The notes under the pieces were generated by a model. The model was given only the letters and a program-made list of their open reading frames with translations. It had not been told where the DNA came from and did not search any database. From Ailurus styani (taxonomy: Eukaryota > Chordata > Mammalia > Carnivora > Ailuridae), in contig LNAC01000349.1 of NCBI GenBank assembly GCA_002007465.1, forward strand, positions 63,454-127,453: a stretch of DNA of 64,000 bases. Direction: 5' to 3'. A program made the position numbers and the translations under genes. Positions within the stretch are counted from its first letter, which is position 1, and the number at the start of each line of letters is the position of its first letter. Positions 10,635 to 23,046 of this stretch are shown here, in pieces.

Positions 10635-12109
10635 TTTAAAATTCATACGGAAATGGAAAGAATCTAGACTATCCATAACAATTTTGAAAAACAAAGTTGG
10701 TAGACTAAAAGTACCTGAGTTCAAGATGTATCTATATCTTTCAAGATGAAACTACAGTAATCAAGATAATTTGTTATAGATATAAAAATAGACAAATAAC
10801 TCCACGGAACTTCAAATGGAGTATACAGAAATACATTTATATGAACAATAAATTTTCAACAAAGGTACAAGGCAATTCAGCAAGATATAATTTTTTCAAC
10901 AAATGGTTCTATAAAAATTGAATCATATTTTTTAAATGTATTTTGATTCATACCTCACATCATATATAAAAGTTAACTCAAAATGGATCATAGACCTAAA
11001 TGTAAAATGTCAAAGTATAAAATTTCTAGAAGAAAACTTAAGGAAAAAAAAAACAGTGATTTGAGATTATGCAAAGATTTCTTAGAACACCAAAAACTCA
11101 ATCCTTGAAAAAACAAGTTGATAAATTGGACCTTATTAATATTAAAACTTCTGGTCTTCCAAAGACACTGTTAAGAGAAGTAAAATACAAAACACTCAGG
11201 AGAAAACATTTGCAAATCATGTATCTGATAAAGAATTTGTATCTAGAATATATAAAGAACTCTCAAAACTCAACAATAAGGAAATAAGCAGTGCACATTT
11301 TAAAAGAGGTAAAATATTTAAAACCATATTTAACCTAATAAAATATGGCAAGAAAACACATGAAAGGATGCTAAACAACATTAGCCACTAGTGATATTCA
11401 AGTTAAGACCAGAATGAGCTACCACTACACTTTTTAGAATATGTAAAACTAAAAAGATTAAGCATACCAACTATTGGTAAGAATGTGATAGAAATGGAAT
11501 TTTTCACGGACTATAGTGTAGAATGTAAAATGGAACAACCGCTGTAGAAAATAGCTTAATGGTTTCTTAAAAATCAAATATACAGCTACTATATGATTCA
11601 GTCTTTCCACTCTTAGATACTTTACCAAGAGAAATGAAAACATGAGTTCATACAAAATCTTATACATGAATATTCATAGTAGTTTTATGTGTAAGATTCA
11701 AAAACTGGAAGCAACCCAATGTCCATCAATAAGAGTATGAATAAACACAGTGTGGCATATACATTCAATGGAATAATACAAGGCAACAGAAAGGAATAGA
11801 TTATTAGATATAATTGGCTATTACTGTCATATATAATTTATTATAGATGTAATTAATTACACATAATTGACATTACTGAGTTATTATGCTTAGCAAAAGA
11901 AGCCAAATAAATTATGGATTATATATTGTATAATTCCATTTATGTAAAATTCTAGGAATTGCAAAATAATGTACAGCGACAAAAGTAGATCAGTAGTTAT
12001 GGGCATATCTCTGAAAATGCAGGTAAGGAAGAGATGTAAAGAATGGATCAAAGGGGCATGAGTAAACTTTTAAAGATGACAGAGATGTCTTCTACAATGT
12101 CAACTAGCT

Positions 12110-13855
12110 TTTAGAAGAGATAACAAGAGGATATTACGAACAACTCTCAGAAATCAAAGTTTAATTCAAAGAAAAATTCCTAGAAAAAAAACATGATTTA
12201 CCAAAATGACATGAGAAAAAATAGGAATCTGAATTGTCATATAATTAATAAAAATGAAATCTGTAATTAAAATCACATTCACAAAAACTCTAGGCTCATG
12301 TCTTCACTGGTGAATTTCACCATATACTCAAAGAAGCAATGCCAAACACAAACTTTCAGATAACAGAAAAAGAAATATAGTGACTCATTTTATGGGGGCA
12401 GAATAATCCTGATACCAAAACCTTAAAAGAACTATAAAAGCAAAGAAAATTATAGACCAAACTCAATCACAAAGACAGATGCACAGATTCTAAATATTAG
12501 CCAACAAAATTTAGCAAATATTTTAAATGATAATATATCAGCATCTAATTGTGTTTATTCCATGAATAGGAGTTTGGTTGAATATTTCAAAATCTAATCC
12601 ATGTAACTTACCACATTTTATTGACTGAATGTTTGTGTCCCCACCAAAATTCATATGTTGAAATCTTCAAGCCCAAGGGGATGGTATTAGGAGCTGGACC
12701 TTGGGAGGTAATTAGATCATGAGAATGGAGTCCCTTACTGGGATTAGTGTCCTTGTAAAAGAAACACCAGAGAGCATTTTTACCCTTTCTGCTATGTGAG
12801 GACACAGTGAGAAGACATCAGTCTCTGAACCAGGAAATGGGACTTTGCAAGACACCAGAATCTGTAGGTATTTTAATCTTAGACTTCGCAGATTCCAGGC
12901 TTCATGACACAAATGTCTATTGTTTGTGCCACCCAATCTATACTATTTTTGTTATATTACCCTCAAATGGACTAAGACACCAAATTAACCAAATAATGAA
13001 GAAAAATCACATGATTGTATTTGCAGATGGTGAAAGAAAATTTAAAATTCAACCCTACTCATGATATAACGACTCAAAGCAAATCAGGAATAGAATGACA
13101 TTTCACTTATCTGAAAAAATTTTCTACAAAACCCCTAGAGCAAACCTCAAAGTCAACGGCAACATTACAAACTTTCCCTCAAAACTGAAAGGAAGATGCC
13201 CACTTTCATCCCTTCTATTCAGTATTGTGCTAGACATTTTAATTAGTGTAATAAGGCAAAATAAAAAAACAAAGGAACAGGGATTAGAATGAAACAAAAA
13301 GGTGTTTTCTTAGATGATATGTCTGACGTGAGTCTGCACATAAAAATTTCAAAAGAGTAAACATATCAACTATAGGAATTAATAGCTAAGTTTATCCAGG
13401 TGGCTGGACACCAAGTGAATATAGTACTTTTTTCTATTTATCATCAACAGAGAGCTACAAACTGAAACCTAAAATGTAATACCATGGCACAGCATAAAAA
13501 ACAGCAAATATTTATTAATATATCTAATGAAAAAATGTGTAAGACTCACAAAACTATCTAATATAATTGAGAGACTTGAGAAAGGGATATCGGGAATATA
13601 TCATATTCAAAAATGAGAAGATTAAAGATGTAAAGATATAAATTTCACTAGTTTTCAGGAATTTTGTGTGCACTTTGGTAAGGTGCTTCTCTTAAAGAGG
13701 AAGAGCAAAGTGGAGAGACTTACTTTACCTAAGATCATGTTTTACTCCAAAAATCCAGTAATAAAAGTCAATATGATTGTCACTGTCATTCAGTAATTAA
13801 GTCAATATAAATTGGTCCAAACTGGCTCTTCAATTTTGATTTTTTTAATAAGACA
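12110..13855 (+). mobile_element. Ancient LINE-1 (L1M) ORF2 reverse-transcriptase region, split by an LTR
   Basis: Phrases of the RT region appear in order: 'ctggtgaatttcaccatata' (12310), 'taatcctgataccaaaacct' (12404), and after the LTR 'ttaaccaaataatgaagaaa' (12986) and a frame at 13095-13292 whose residues LLFSIVLDILISVIRQ match the L1 RT core pattern. Full of stops and indels. The LTR at 12617-12979 interrupts it exactly between 'ccacat' and 'taacc'. Confidence 0.75.
12617..12979 (+). mobile_element. Solo LTR, ERVL-MaLR-like
   Basis: Internal phrases 'attcatatgttgaaatcttc', 'atgtgaggacacagtgagaa' and 3' end 'aatggactaagaca' are typical of mammalian MaLR LTRs. Flanks 'ccacat' (12611-12616) and 'ccaaat' (12980-12985) look like a mutated 5-6 bp target duplication. 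A relative of the same general type is at 52541-52908. Confidence 0.8.
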
Positions 13856-13861
13856 GTCAAA

Positions 13862-13864
<3 letters not shown>

Positions 13865-13910
<46 letters not shown>

Positions 13911-13955
13911 TTCTCATGTGCACACACAGACACACACACAGACACACACACACAG
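13865..13955. repeat. Compound microsatellite (CT)n then (CA)n-like
   Basis: An almost uninterrupted CT run at 13865-13907, a short link, then CA repeats interrupted by 'cacaga' to 13955. The frames over it are low-complexity artefacts. Confidence 0.95.
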
Positions 13956-13994
13956 CCTACTCTCATTTTCTCATTTTGGGGTGTAATTTGTTGA

Positions 13995-14265
13995 ATCTTT
14001 ATTTCAATTTGAAGAGAACTGACATTTTTACAACACTGGATCGTCATAGCTATGAGCACCATATGCTTTTCCAAGTTTTATGCTTTCTTTAATGTATTTA
14101 AGTAAGCTTTTGTAATTTACTTTGTAAAGATCATGTACAATTTATTGCTACTGTAAATGACATTTTAAGATTTATTTATAAACTATCTATCTGTTCTTTT
14201 ATAGAAATAGAAACTGGATTATATTAATCTTATAACAGGCAACCTAATTTTTATCAGTCAGGGGC
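13995..14265 (-). mobile_element. Ancient LINE-1 ORF2 fragment
   Basis: 'acatttttacaacactggat', 'atatgcttttccaagtttta' and 'gctactgtaaatgacatttt' are diverged antisense L1 ORF2 phrases. Confidence 0.6.
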
Positions 14266-14850
14266 TTATAGATAATAGATACCACCCTAGTCCCCTTACC
14301 CAAAGAAAAGGATTTAATACAGAGAATTAAGTGCTAGGCAAAACTGTAGAAAAGGCCAGATGAGCAAGCTCTAGGTTGAACTTCCAGGAGTGACACCCAG
14401 AATAGCTTCTTAGAACTGACCTGACAAGGGAACAAAAATCTGACAGAAACTGAATGTTGGAGAATCAAAAAAATCACCGTCCAAATGCTGGTTTCTGGTC
14501 TCAGGACCAGAGTTCAGCCACAAGCCAGGCATCAAGAACCTCATCCACAGCTGTTGACTCCGAGGCACACTTCCTTAGCCTCCAAGATGAAAATCTCTCA
14601 GCATCTACAAAGTGAGGAGGGTCCAAACACTAGGATAGTGTTACTGCTACCGAGAAAACCAAATGCTCTTCTAACTCTCACTTCCAGAAAGAACAATAGA
14701 AGCATGTTCTCTGCCTCATTTTCAGTTCTAAATACCTCCTTTGAGTATTTGCTTGAGGAAGCCAGATCACATGTGGAATGTGAGCTGAAAGAGAGTTTGG
14801 TAAATGTAACTTTACAGTTTCTAGCTTCTAGGATCAAATAAAATCATGCC
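14266..14850. other. Unassigned block, possibly an old L1M 3'UTR
   Basis: GC-richer than its surroundings. A segment near 14795-14835 ('ttggtaaatgtaactttaca', then 'gtttctagcttctagg') resembles phrases of old L1M 3' ends on the plus strand, but I cannot place the rest. The 118-codon frame at 14485-14841 has no recognisable domain. Confidence 0.3.
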
Positions 14851-14879
14851 TCGAATTTTGGAATAGCATTTAGAAAGCT

Positions 14880-15310
14880 GCTATTTACCATCCTATATAA
14901 GTTATGTTTATTCTCATAATATGTCTAAATATTTGGGGGATTTTATATATAGAAGATCATATTACCCACCTTTGTTTCAGAGTCCTTATTTCTTTTAATC
15001 CTTATCTTATTCATAGGCTAAGACCTCCAATAAATCTTAACTATAATAAAAATGGCTCTAATATAAAACTGTAAAATAGCCTATTTTCTATAGGCTTCTG
15101 GTAAATTCTCTTTATTGAGTTAAGAATGTTTACATCTATTCCACATTTACTCTGAGAATGTATTTTGTTTTAAAAGCAGGAATAAGTATTGAATTTTACG
15201 TAATAACTGCTGATATAGTCAAAATGATTGTAGATTTTTCTCTTTAATCTATTAATGCAGTGAATTTCATTAATAGTTTTTTAAAGGTGAGCAATCTTTT
15301 ACACTCCTGC
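14880..15310 (-). mobile_element. Ancient LINE-1 ORF2 fragment
   Basis: 'tctctttaatctattaatgc' and 'agtgaatttcattaatagtt' near 15240 are antisense RT-region phrases of old L1. Degenerate. Confidence 0.5.
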
Positions 15311-15349
15311 CTATTCTATTTTTATGATGCCTCCTATCTGTCCTTTTCA

Positions 15350-15625
15350 TGCTACACTTGTTGTCCCTGTGTTAGTTCATATCCTCATTATCTTTCACCT
15401 GTACTACTGTACTAGCCTCCTAATTGGGTTTTCTGTCATAAATATTTGGTTTCTGCAATGCATTCTTCACATTCAAACCCAGAATTATATTCCCCATTTG
15501 ATAATCTCATTCTGATCCTCAAACACCTTTAGTGCCTCTCCATAACTTAGGAAGGAAGATTAAAATGAGTACTTTTACTGCATTCCAACCTATAAATACA
15601 TCAATACTTCTTTAATTATTACTAC
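15350..15625 (+). mobile_element. LINE-2 fragment (5' piece of a split copy)
   Basis: 'tcctcattatctttcacctg' and 'tactagcctcctaattgggt', then 'aatctcattctgatcctcaa', follow the L2 order. Continues at 16010 after about 380 bp of unassigned sequence. Confidence 0.65.
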
Positions 15626-16009
15626 CACAAAAATTTACCATGAATTGGTCATCACAAGCTATTGAAGAGTCCACAAAACATCCACACATGTTCATGTCTT
15701 GAAGTCTTTCATCCAGCTCAACATTTCTTAAAGTGTGCTCTAGGGAACAGTAGTCCCAAGAGATATTTTTGGAAATAATTATTTCAAAATCAATTAAATA
15801 ATGAAAATACTTTCTCTGTGCTGGTCTTAAAGATTCATATTACTTATCATAATAAGGAAAACTGTGTGAAATCATACAATAAATACAATAAGAACTCTTA
15901 GCTCAGTACTCTCTAGGCATATTTACACATAAAATCCTTTCATTTAAGGGTCTAATAATATTCATTAAAACTAAGTTTCTATTGACAACACTTTTTAGGA
16001 AAAAAAATT
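15626..16009. other. Unassigned sequence between L2 pieces
   Basis: AT-rich. 'acatttcttaaagtgtgctc' at 15721 recalls the ends of some old DNA-transposon relics, but this is too little to name a family. Confidence 0.35.
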
Positions 16010-16275
16010 TATTTCCTCAGCATAGAATGTGCCTCCTCTCTTTCCCACCCATGAAGTCTACTCATCCTTCAATGGCCTCCTCTATGAGTCTCTGGATAAC
16101 ACCCATTTCTAAATTGAAACTCATTTTCTGAATCCCTAGAGCACATTTTTGTACTTTTAAACTGTGCTATATCTCTCCCCCAAATAAGTTTCAGTTCCTT
16201 AAAGTCAGGGTTTTCACTGAATTCCAGGAAAATACTCACATAATAGGTACCTAATAAACATATATTTTTAACCTA
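16010..16275 (+). mobile_element. LINE-2 3' end (second piece)
   Basis: 'tctactcatccttcaatggc', 'ttccttaaagtcagggtttt' and 'taggtacctaataaacatat' correspond to successive L2 3' phrases, ending in the usual AT-rich tail. Confidence 0.7.
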
Positions 16276-17480
16276 CTGAAGTCCTTTTTCATTTTACAGA
16301 TTTGGGCATTTTACATTTGTATCTAAAATTATCTTAGATATTGTTAGAGGTACAAAATATATTTGAGATATCACCCTAACCATGAAGGTCATGCTATTTT
16401 GGAGAATCATAGTCTATCTGAAGAGACTAGGTAAGGACAGATTAATAAAAATTCAAAAGTAGAAACTGTGGCTTAAGTTGCATAGCCTTTAATCCTTCAG
16501 GAGATCAGAGAAGAGAGACTTCAAACTAGAATAAGCAGAGCAGGTTGCATGAAAAGGTGGGACTTGAGAGGGCCCTGACCAGTGGGCATGGATCCAAGGT
16601 AAACACATTCTCAATGCCATGGAAGAAACCTGAACACCCTATTGCTCCTTGCCATCCACATTCTGTCCTGTCCTCATTAGCATCCACCCAGCTTTATCCA
16701 AGCCCAGTAGCCAACTCACCCACCTTCCCTACTATTTGTCAAGTTAAGAGAAATATGGTTTAGCAAGATAACTAAGCATGTTAGAGAACAAGTTTAGATA
16801 GAAGAAATTGACTTGATTACAGAAACCTAGGTAAGGAGAACTTAATGGCATCTGTGGGAAAATATAAATAAAATGTATCCTAATCCTTTGGTGATTGTGG
16901 CAAACAAAGCTTAGAAACAAGTGAAATCTTTCTTACACCTTCATCTTCCTGAAGAGAGATGGGGGATGACTTGATAAAAGCAAGGGTTATTTATAATAGT
17001 AAACAGATGCCCCACAGAGTGCTTAGTCATGTTCAACCCCAGACAGCAGTGTACTGAAGTGGGGGTAGGAGGAGAAAGAAGGGTTTAGAAATGGACATGA
17101 CAAATTAATGTTTAGCGTAACATTCCCCAAAAGATTTATGTTCTTCCAGGACATACATAGTGTCAAAGAAAAACCTGCCAAAAAAAAATACCAGGTACAC
17201 TAATATATAGCAAGATGGTGAAAAAATGGAAGGAATATTACGTTTATTGCCAAGGGTTCTGCCAGACCTAGGCATGTATGACACATGTTCCAGGTGTTTT
17301 GGTCTCTTCCCCTCATCTTCATCTACCACTACAACTCCTCTAATTCTTCAGTCTCTCTTCCCACATCCCTCCCTTTATCACCTTTTGTAATCTTGGTCTC
17401 TGCAGACTCAAGAATGCCAGAAGGATAGGGCAGAGTGTGCGCTGTCCTCAACACTAAATGCTCTCTATATTGCTCACTCA
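16276..17480. other. Unassigned sequence
   Basis: No gene or repeat family recognised. Two modest open frames (16545-16763 + and 17105-17329 -) show no domain, signal peptide or known motif. Confidence 0.45.
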
Positions 17481-17800
17481 CGCGTCTGCCAATTCATTTA
17501 TTCATTCATCATTCCAAGAGATATTTAATAATATTTTTACTATGTGACAGGACCTGTGACATGAAAGAAGCATGTCTAAATCATGTGGGTAAAAAGGAGT
17601 ATTTCAGATAGAGGACACTGCATGTACAAGGGGATTTTCACGAGACAAAGCACACTGCGCTTGGAAGAGTAAAAGTCTATTAGTCTGACTGGAAGTTCAG
17701 AAGGAGGTGGTCAGAACAAAAAGCAGTGGCCAAATGATGTTGGGCTTTGTAAACCATGATGCAGAATATGGATTTGATCCTAAAAGTGGTGGAGAAGATT
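17481..17800 (+). repeat. Probable ancient interspersed repeat, family not named
   Basis: 'gatgttgggctttgtaaacc' followed by 'atgatgcagaatatggattt' is a mutated form of a phrase I know to recur in mammalian genomes, but I cannot assign it to a family reliably. Confidence 0.35.
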
Positions 17801-18520
17801 TCAGGAGTTTAAACACTAGTTTCCCTCATCATTTATGCTATTTCTTTTGCATACAGGAAAAAGCATGTATTTACTTGCTTTAGAATGTCTGAGATAGGAA
17901 GTAGGATCCCATAGAAATAGAGACTTAATTTACAAAGATTTGCAGCCACCAAAAATCTTTCCATTTTTTAAAGTATAGTTAAAGATACTTCAAAGAAGAT
18001 AGAAACAAATGCAATGTGTACTTTTAGTATCTCTTATATATCTAAAGCAATTTTGTTAATTTAGAAGCATAAAAATGTATTAGGCTTAGGTTCGTTCATA
18101 AAATGTTCATGTTTTATATATTAAATTTTAAAATATAGTTTACTCAGACAATTACAAATTTACTAGGAGAATTCCTAAAATGTGGTAAATTAAACTACAA
18201 GCTGCTAAATTGTAAGAAATAAATTCTCATTCCTGCCACTTAATAAAGAACAGGCAAAATTTTGAGAACAGAAGAAACATTAATATGATAGCATGATGAA
18301 GAAAGTTATATTTTCTTGAATTCTTGTCTTCCAGGACAACATCAAGCACATACAAAAAGCATTCATTTTCAGAAAAACAAAAAACCTTTAGAACAAAGAA
18401 AAATGTTCACTAAGTATTTCTGCCATGTGCAACTGCCTAATTATTAATCTGGGAGCTATTTCTCTCAGCAGTTTTTGCTCCATTGACTGCTCTTGCTGGA
18501 ACTGAAGAAATTCTTATTGT
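17801..18520. other. Unassigned AT-rich sequence
   Basis: Nothing recognised on either strand. Confidence 0.5.
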
Positions 18521-18521
18521 A

Positions 18522-18640
18522 GAAAAACAATGGGTTTTAGGGCCATATATCTGAGTTCTAGAACATGATGACCTGGAACAAGTCATTTCATTTCTCTGGG
18601 ATACAACAAGATCTCTGAGGGTCTTTCTAGCATTTTGAGA
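18522..18640 (+). mobile_element. MIR SINE fragment
   Basis: 'tgatgacctggaacaagtca' followed by 'tttcatttctctgggataca' and 'ctgagggtctttctagc' fits the MIR core (toggle 'gaccttgggcaagt...'). Heavily diverged, no intact promoter. Confidence 0.5.
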
Positions 18641-19138
18641 TAATGTGGACTGGAACCATAAAGAGGCTTGACCTAACAAGCTTCAGTGTGTCTATGTGGG
18701 AAAGGTGGGAGCATGGAGTGGAAACTGTGAGATGAGGTGGATCAGAATGAAAACACCTCCGGTGAAGCTGGAATAAACGCTTATGAGAAATGTTAGAAAT
18801 GTTGGAGCAGTAGAAGAAGGAAAACAAAGGTGCTAATCACAACAGAAATGAACAAACATTATTTTCTGGTCAGGAACCCTGTAGACATTGTTTGTCTGTC
18901 CACTTCAGAGTTAGGGGAGCTCTGAACACAGTGAAGAGTGCCCATAGGTTGAAATTTGAGTATTAGAATAGTCTTGATGTAAGAATGATAATGCCCAAGT
19001 CAGAAAATTGAAGAAATCAGTGGTATAAAATTGGGATTTGACATATCCACATATAACCTTCTAAATCAATGATGTTTTAATGTATTTTAAAAACTGATTA
19101 ATATTAACTCCTCAAAGTGCTTAAGTGATACATAGTTT
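18641..19138. other. Unassigned sequence
   Basis: No repeat or gene recognised. Confidence 0.5.
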
Positions 19139-19152
19139 AAAACACTGTCACC

Positions 19153-19326
19153 CATGGAGCACCTGGGTGGCTCAGTGGGTTAAAGCCTCTGCCTGGGACC
19201 AAGCCCCACATCATGATCTCAGGGTCCTGGGACCGAGCCCCTCCTCTCTCTCTGCCTGCCTCTCTGCCTACTTGTGATTGCTCTCTCTCTGTCAAATAAA
19301 TAAATAAAATCTTTAAAAAAAGAACA
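19153..19326 (+). mobile_element. CAN-SINE, internally rearranged
   Basis: Head 'gcacctgggtggctcagtgg' and tail 'aataaataaataaaatcttt' are intact. Target-site duplication 'aaaacactgtcacc' (19139-19152; one mismatch at 19327-19340). The middle is abnormal: 'gcctctgcct' joins directly to 'gggaccaagccccacatcat', and the B-box-side segment 'gatctcagggtcctgggacc' follows and then runs into the CT-rich tail with the usual 'gggctccctgctcggc' part missing. Confidence 0.93.
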
Positions 19327-19340
19327 AAAACACTGCCACC

Positions 19341-19790
19341 TGGATTAGTGTATTGGCAGCAATGTTCAAGGATAACATAAATCGGATAAAGCTAGACAAT
19401 CATAGGAGTCTTGAGCTGATCTCTGTGACAGCTATGAGCAATGCCAGTATTATTACACCATTACAACCTCACTTTATACTTACTTAATGAGTGCATCTCT
19501 ACAAAGGGAACGATTTCATTCACTGAGTACAGAAGAGAAGGAATCTGAGACAGATGAGAGTGGAGCAGAGACTGGAGGAGTTGTCTTGCAAATGTAATAC
19601 AAAAAGAATATGTAGTAAAGAAAATCATCTTGCCTGAAAAGAGGTCTGATGTTTGTCCTCTCTTTCCAGGAGGTAATCTCTAAAATGTCATGCTTGCTAA
19701 GGAGTGCCTATGTTTGCCTAGAAGTCTTGGGCCAGAATGGATAGTACAAAAATGTGATTTAGAGTGAAGGTTCCATTCTGTGAGTTGCCT
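19341..19790. other. Unassigned sequence
   Basis: No repeat or gene recognised between the SINE and the long L1M. Confidence 0.5.
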
Positions 19791-21350
19791 TTTCACTTTC
19801 TTGATGGTATAATTTTCATCACAAAATTTTAACTTTGAGGTACTCCAATTTAGCTTTTTTGTTGTTATTTCTCATGCATTTGATGTCCTATTGCTCAACC
19901 ACGTCATCACGGTTTTCTCCTATATTTTCTTCTAAGTGTTTCATAGATTTAGTTCTTATATTTAGGTGTATGATTAATTTTGAGTGAATTTTTGTGCAGG
20001 ATAGGGATCCAAATTCATTATTTTATATGTTCATATCCAGTTGTCCCAGTACCATTTGTTGATATACTATCTGTTTCCCATTGTAGTCTTTTCATCTTAG
20101 TCAAAATTAAATGGCTTTAACACTATGAGTTTATTGCTAGACTCTAAACTTGATTCCATTGATTTGTATCTCTATGGTGGTAGTGAATTTCACATTGTCG
20201 TTAATACTGTAGCTCTGCAGTGAGTTATTAATTTCTTCCAATTTTGTTCTTCCACTTCAAAATTGTTTTGGCTATTCTGTTTTCCTGACATTTCCATACA
20301 AATATTAGGATCAACTTGTCGATTTCTACAGAAGGTTTGCAGAAAATTTTGCAGCAAGAACTTTATAAGGATTGCATAAAATCTATAGAACAATTTGGGT
20401 AGTATTGCCATCTTGACATTAAATCTTCAGATCCATAAACAATGGATGAATTTCCATTTAACTAGACTTCTCTAATTTCATTCAACAATGCTTTGTAGTT
20501 TTCAGTGTATAAGCTGTGCACTAATTAAATTTACTCCTAAGTATTATATTCCTTTTGGTCCCATTGTAAATTAAATTATTTTCTTAATTTCATTTTCAGA
20601 TTTTTCATCACTACTATATAGAAATGCAATCGATATTTATATATCTAACTTCTACCCTGCTGAATTTGTTAGTTCTGATATTTTAAATATATTTCTTAGG
20701 ATTTTCTATATATAAGATTGTTACCAGCAAGTGAAGATAGTTTACTTCTTCGTTTTTACTTTTGATACCTTCTACTTCTTTTTCTTGTCTAACTGCCCTA
20801 GCTAGAACTAAGTGAAATATTCACTAGAAATGATAAGAGTGTATATCCTTGTTTTGTTCTTAATCTTAGGGAGGAGGCATTCAGTATTTAGCATTATGTA
20901 TGATCTTAGCTGTATCTTTTTTGTAAATATCCTATATCAGGTTTAGGAAGTTTCCTTTTATTCTGATATTAAGTGTTTTATCATGAAAAGGTATTGGACT
21001 TTGTCAAATGCTTTTTCTGTATCTATTGAAATGATTGTGTATATTTTGTCCTTTATTCTATAAATACAGCATAGTATATTGGTTAATTTTTAGACATTAG
21101 ACTTTGTATTCCAGAGATAAATCCCACTTTGTCATGTTGCATAGTCCTTTCTATATGTACCTGGATTTGGTTTACCTTTTTTTGGAGTATTTTTTGTGTC
21201 AATATTCATGAAAATACTTAATTATAATTTTATTTTCTTATAATGTTTTGTCTGGGTCTGATATTTGAGTTGTAATGGGCTCAAAGAATGAATTGTGAAA
21301 TATCATTTCATTTTTGTTAATTAAAGAGTTTGTGAAGAACTGGTCATCTT

Positions 21351-21555
21351 TTTTATTTTTCTTTTTTAAAGATTTTATTTATTTATTTATTTGACAAAGA
21401 GAGACACAGCAAGAGAGGGAACACAGAGGGAGTGGGTGAGGGAGAAGCAGGCTTCCTGCTGAGCAGGGAGCCCAATGTGGAGCTCGATCCTAGGACCTTG
21501 GGATCATGACCTGAGCTGAAGGCAGATGCTTAATGACTGAGCCATCCAGGTGCCC
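21351..21555 (-). mobile_element. CAN-SINE
   Basis: Complement of CAN-SINE ending with head 'gagccatccaggtgcccc'. Target-site duplication 'ctggtcatctt' at 21340-21350 and 21556-21566. Confidence 0.93.
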
Positions 21556-22835
21556 CTGGTCATCTTCTTTAAATGTTGGCAAAACTTCGCCAGTGAAACC
21601 ATCTGGATCTGGGATTTTCTTGGTGGAAATTTATTTAAATATTAATTCATTATCTTCACTTATTATAAGTCTTTCAGGTTCCCTAATTTTTTATCAATCA
21701 ATTTCATTGCTTTGTGTCTTTATGAGGACTTGTCCATTTTACCTCTCCAACTTGCTGGCCTATATTTGGTCATTGTATTCCCTTATAATGCTTTCAATTT
21801 CTATAAGGTTGATAGTTATATTCCTGTTTAATTCCTGAATTTAATTCCTGACTCTTTTTTTTTTTTTAACTTTGTCCATCTGGCTAAATGTTTGTCAGTT
21901 TTCTTGATCTTTTCAATTAATTGACTTTTGGTTGTGTTGGTTTTCTCTATCTTTATCCTTCTTCCATTTATTTCTGCTATAATCTTTCATTTCCTTTTAT
22001 CTGTTTGCTTTGAGTTTAATTTGTTCTTCTTTTCTAGTTTCTTATGGTAGAAAGTTAGCTGATTGAAGTGAGATCATTCTTCCTTTTATCATATAAAATT
22101 TACATCTATAACTTTTCCTCTGAGTGCTTGGTTAGCTGCATTCACTAAGCTTTGGTATGTCATATCTTTCTTTGAGCCATTGATTATTTGGGGATATGCT
22201 GCTTCATTTCTACATATTTATGAATTTAAAAAATTTCCTTTTGTTATTGATTTCTCATATAATTCCACACTGAGAACATACTCTGAATGATTTTGATTTT
22301 TTAAAATTTATTATTCCTTTTTTTATAGCCTGATGCATGGTTAATCCTGTAAATGTTTCATGTATACTTGAAAACAGTGTTTATTATGCTATTGTTTGCA
22401 TGAAGTATTCTAGAGATGTATGTTAGGACTAGTTGATTTACATTTTTGTTGAAGTCCTTTTTGTTGTTGTTGTTAACTTCTCCCTAGTTGTTCTATCCAT
22501 TATTTAAAATTGCATATTTAAGTCTTCCAATTTTATTGTTGAATTGCCTATTTCTCCTTTCAATTTTGTCTGTTTATGCTTCATTTGTTTTGGGACTCTA
22601 CTGTTAGGATGCATTTATGTTTATAATTGTTACATCGTCCTAATGGATTGACCCTTTTACCATTTGTAAGTGTTCTTCTTTTTCTCTAGTCATAATTTTT
22701 GTAATAAAGCTTATTTTTCTGATATTATTATAGATACTCCAGTATTCATATGGTTACTATTTGCACGATATACCTTTTTCCATCCCTTTACTTTCAAGCT
22801 ATTTGCATATTTGAATCTAAAATATATTTCCCATC

Positions 22836-23046
22836 TTAAATTCCCCATTTGAGTGAAATTATATGGTATTTGTCTTTCTCTGACTGATTTATTTCATGAT
22901 GGGCATTAGAGGAGGCACTTGTGATGAGCTCTAGGTGTTATATGTAAGTGATGAATCACTAAATTCTACTCCTAAAACTAATACTACACTATATGTCAAC
23001 TAACTGGAATTTAAATAAAAGCTTGACACTCCAAAAAAAATAAAAT
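22836..23046 (+). mobile_element. Short 5'-inverted (twin-primed) LINE-1 insertion
   Basis: Left part (22836 to about 22898) is antisense to the L1 ORF2 terminus: its complement reads 'gaaataaatcagtcagagaa' and later 'aatttcactcaaatgggg'. It joins directly to sense 3'UTR ('gatgggcattagaggaggca' onward) ending 'ggaatttaaataaaagcttg' plus an A-rich tail. The whole is flanked by 'aatatatttcccatc' (22821-22835) and 'aatatatttcctatc' (just after 23046), a 15-bp target duplication with one mismatch. Confidence 0.85.

Larger units (their letters stand above)
10086..12100 (+). mobile_element. Ancient LINE-1 (L1M) ORF2 C-terminal half
   Basis: Ordered L1 ORF2 phrases: 'ttaatattgttaagatgtca' (10134), 'tttcaacaaaggtacaaggc' (10854), 'aaatggatcatagacctaaa' (10980), 'aaaacatttgcaaatcatgt' (11203) and 'gcaacccaatgtccatcaat' (11711), fading near 12100. 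Stops and indels occur throughout. Interrupted by two SINEs (10234-10436 and 10464-10634), each with its own target duplication. Confidence 0.8.

Noticed and set aside
14485..14841. 118-codon frame as a possible small gene
   Set aside because: No recognisable motif, flanked by L1M fragments and itself partly similar to old L1 3'UTR text.
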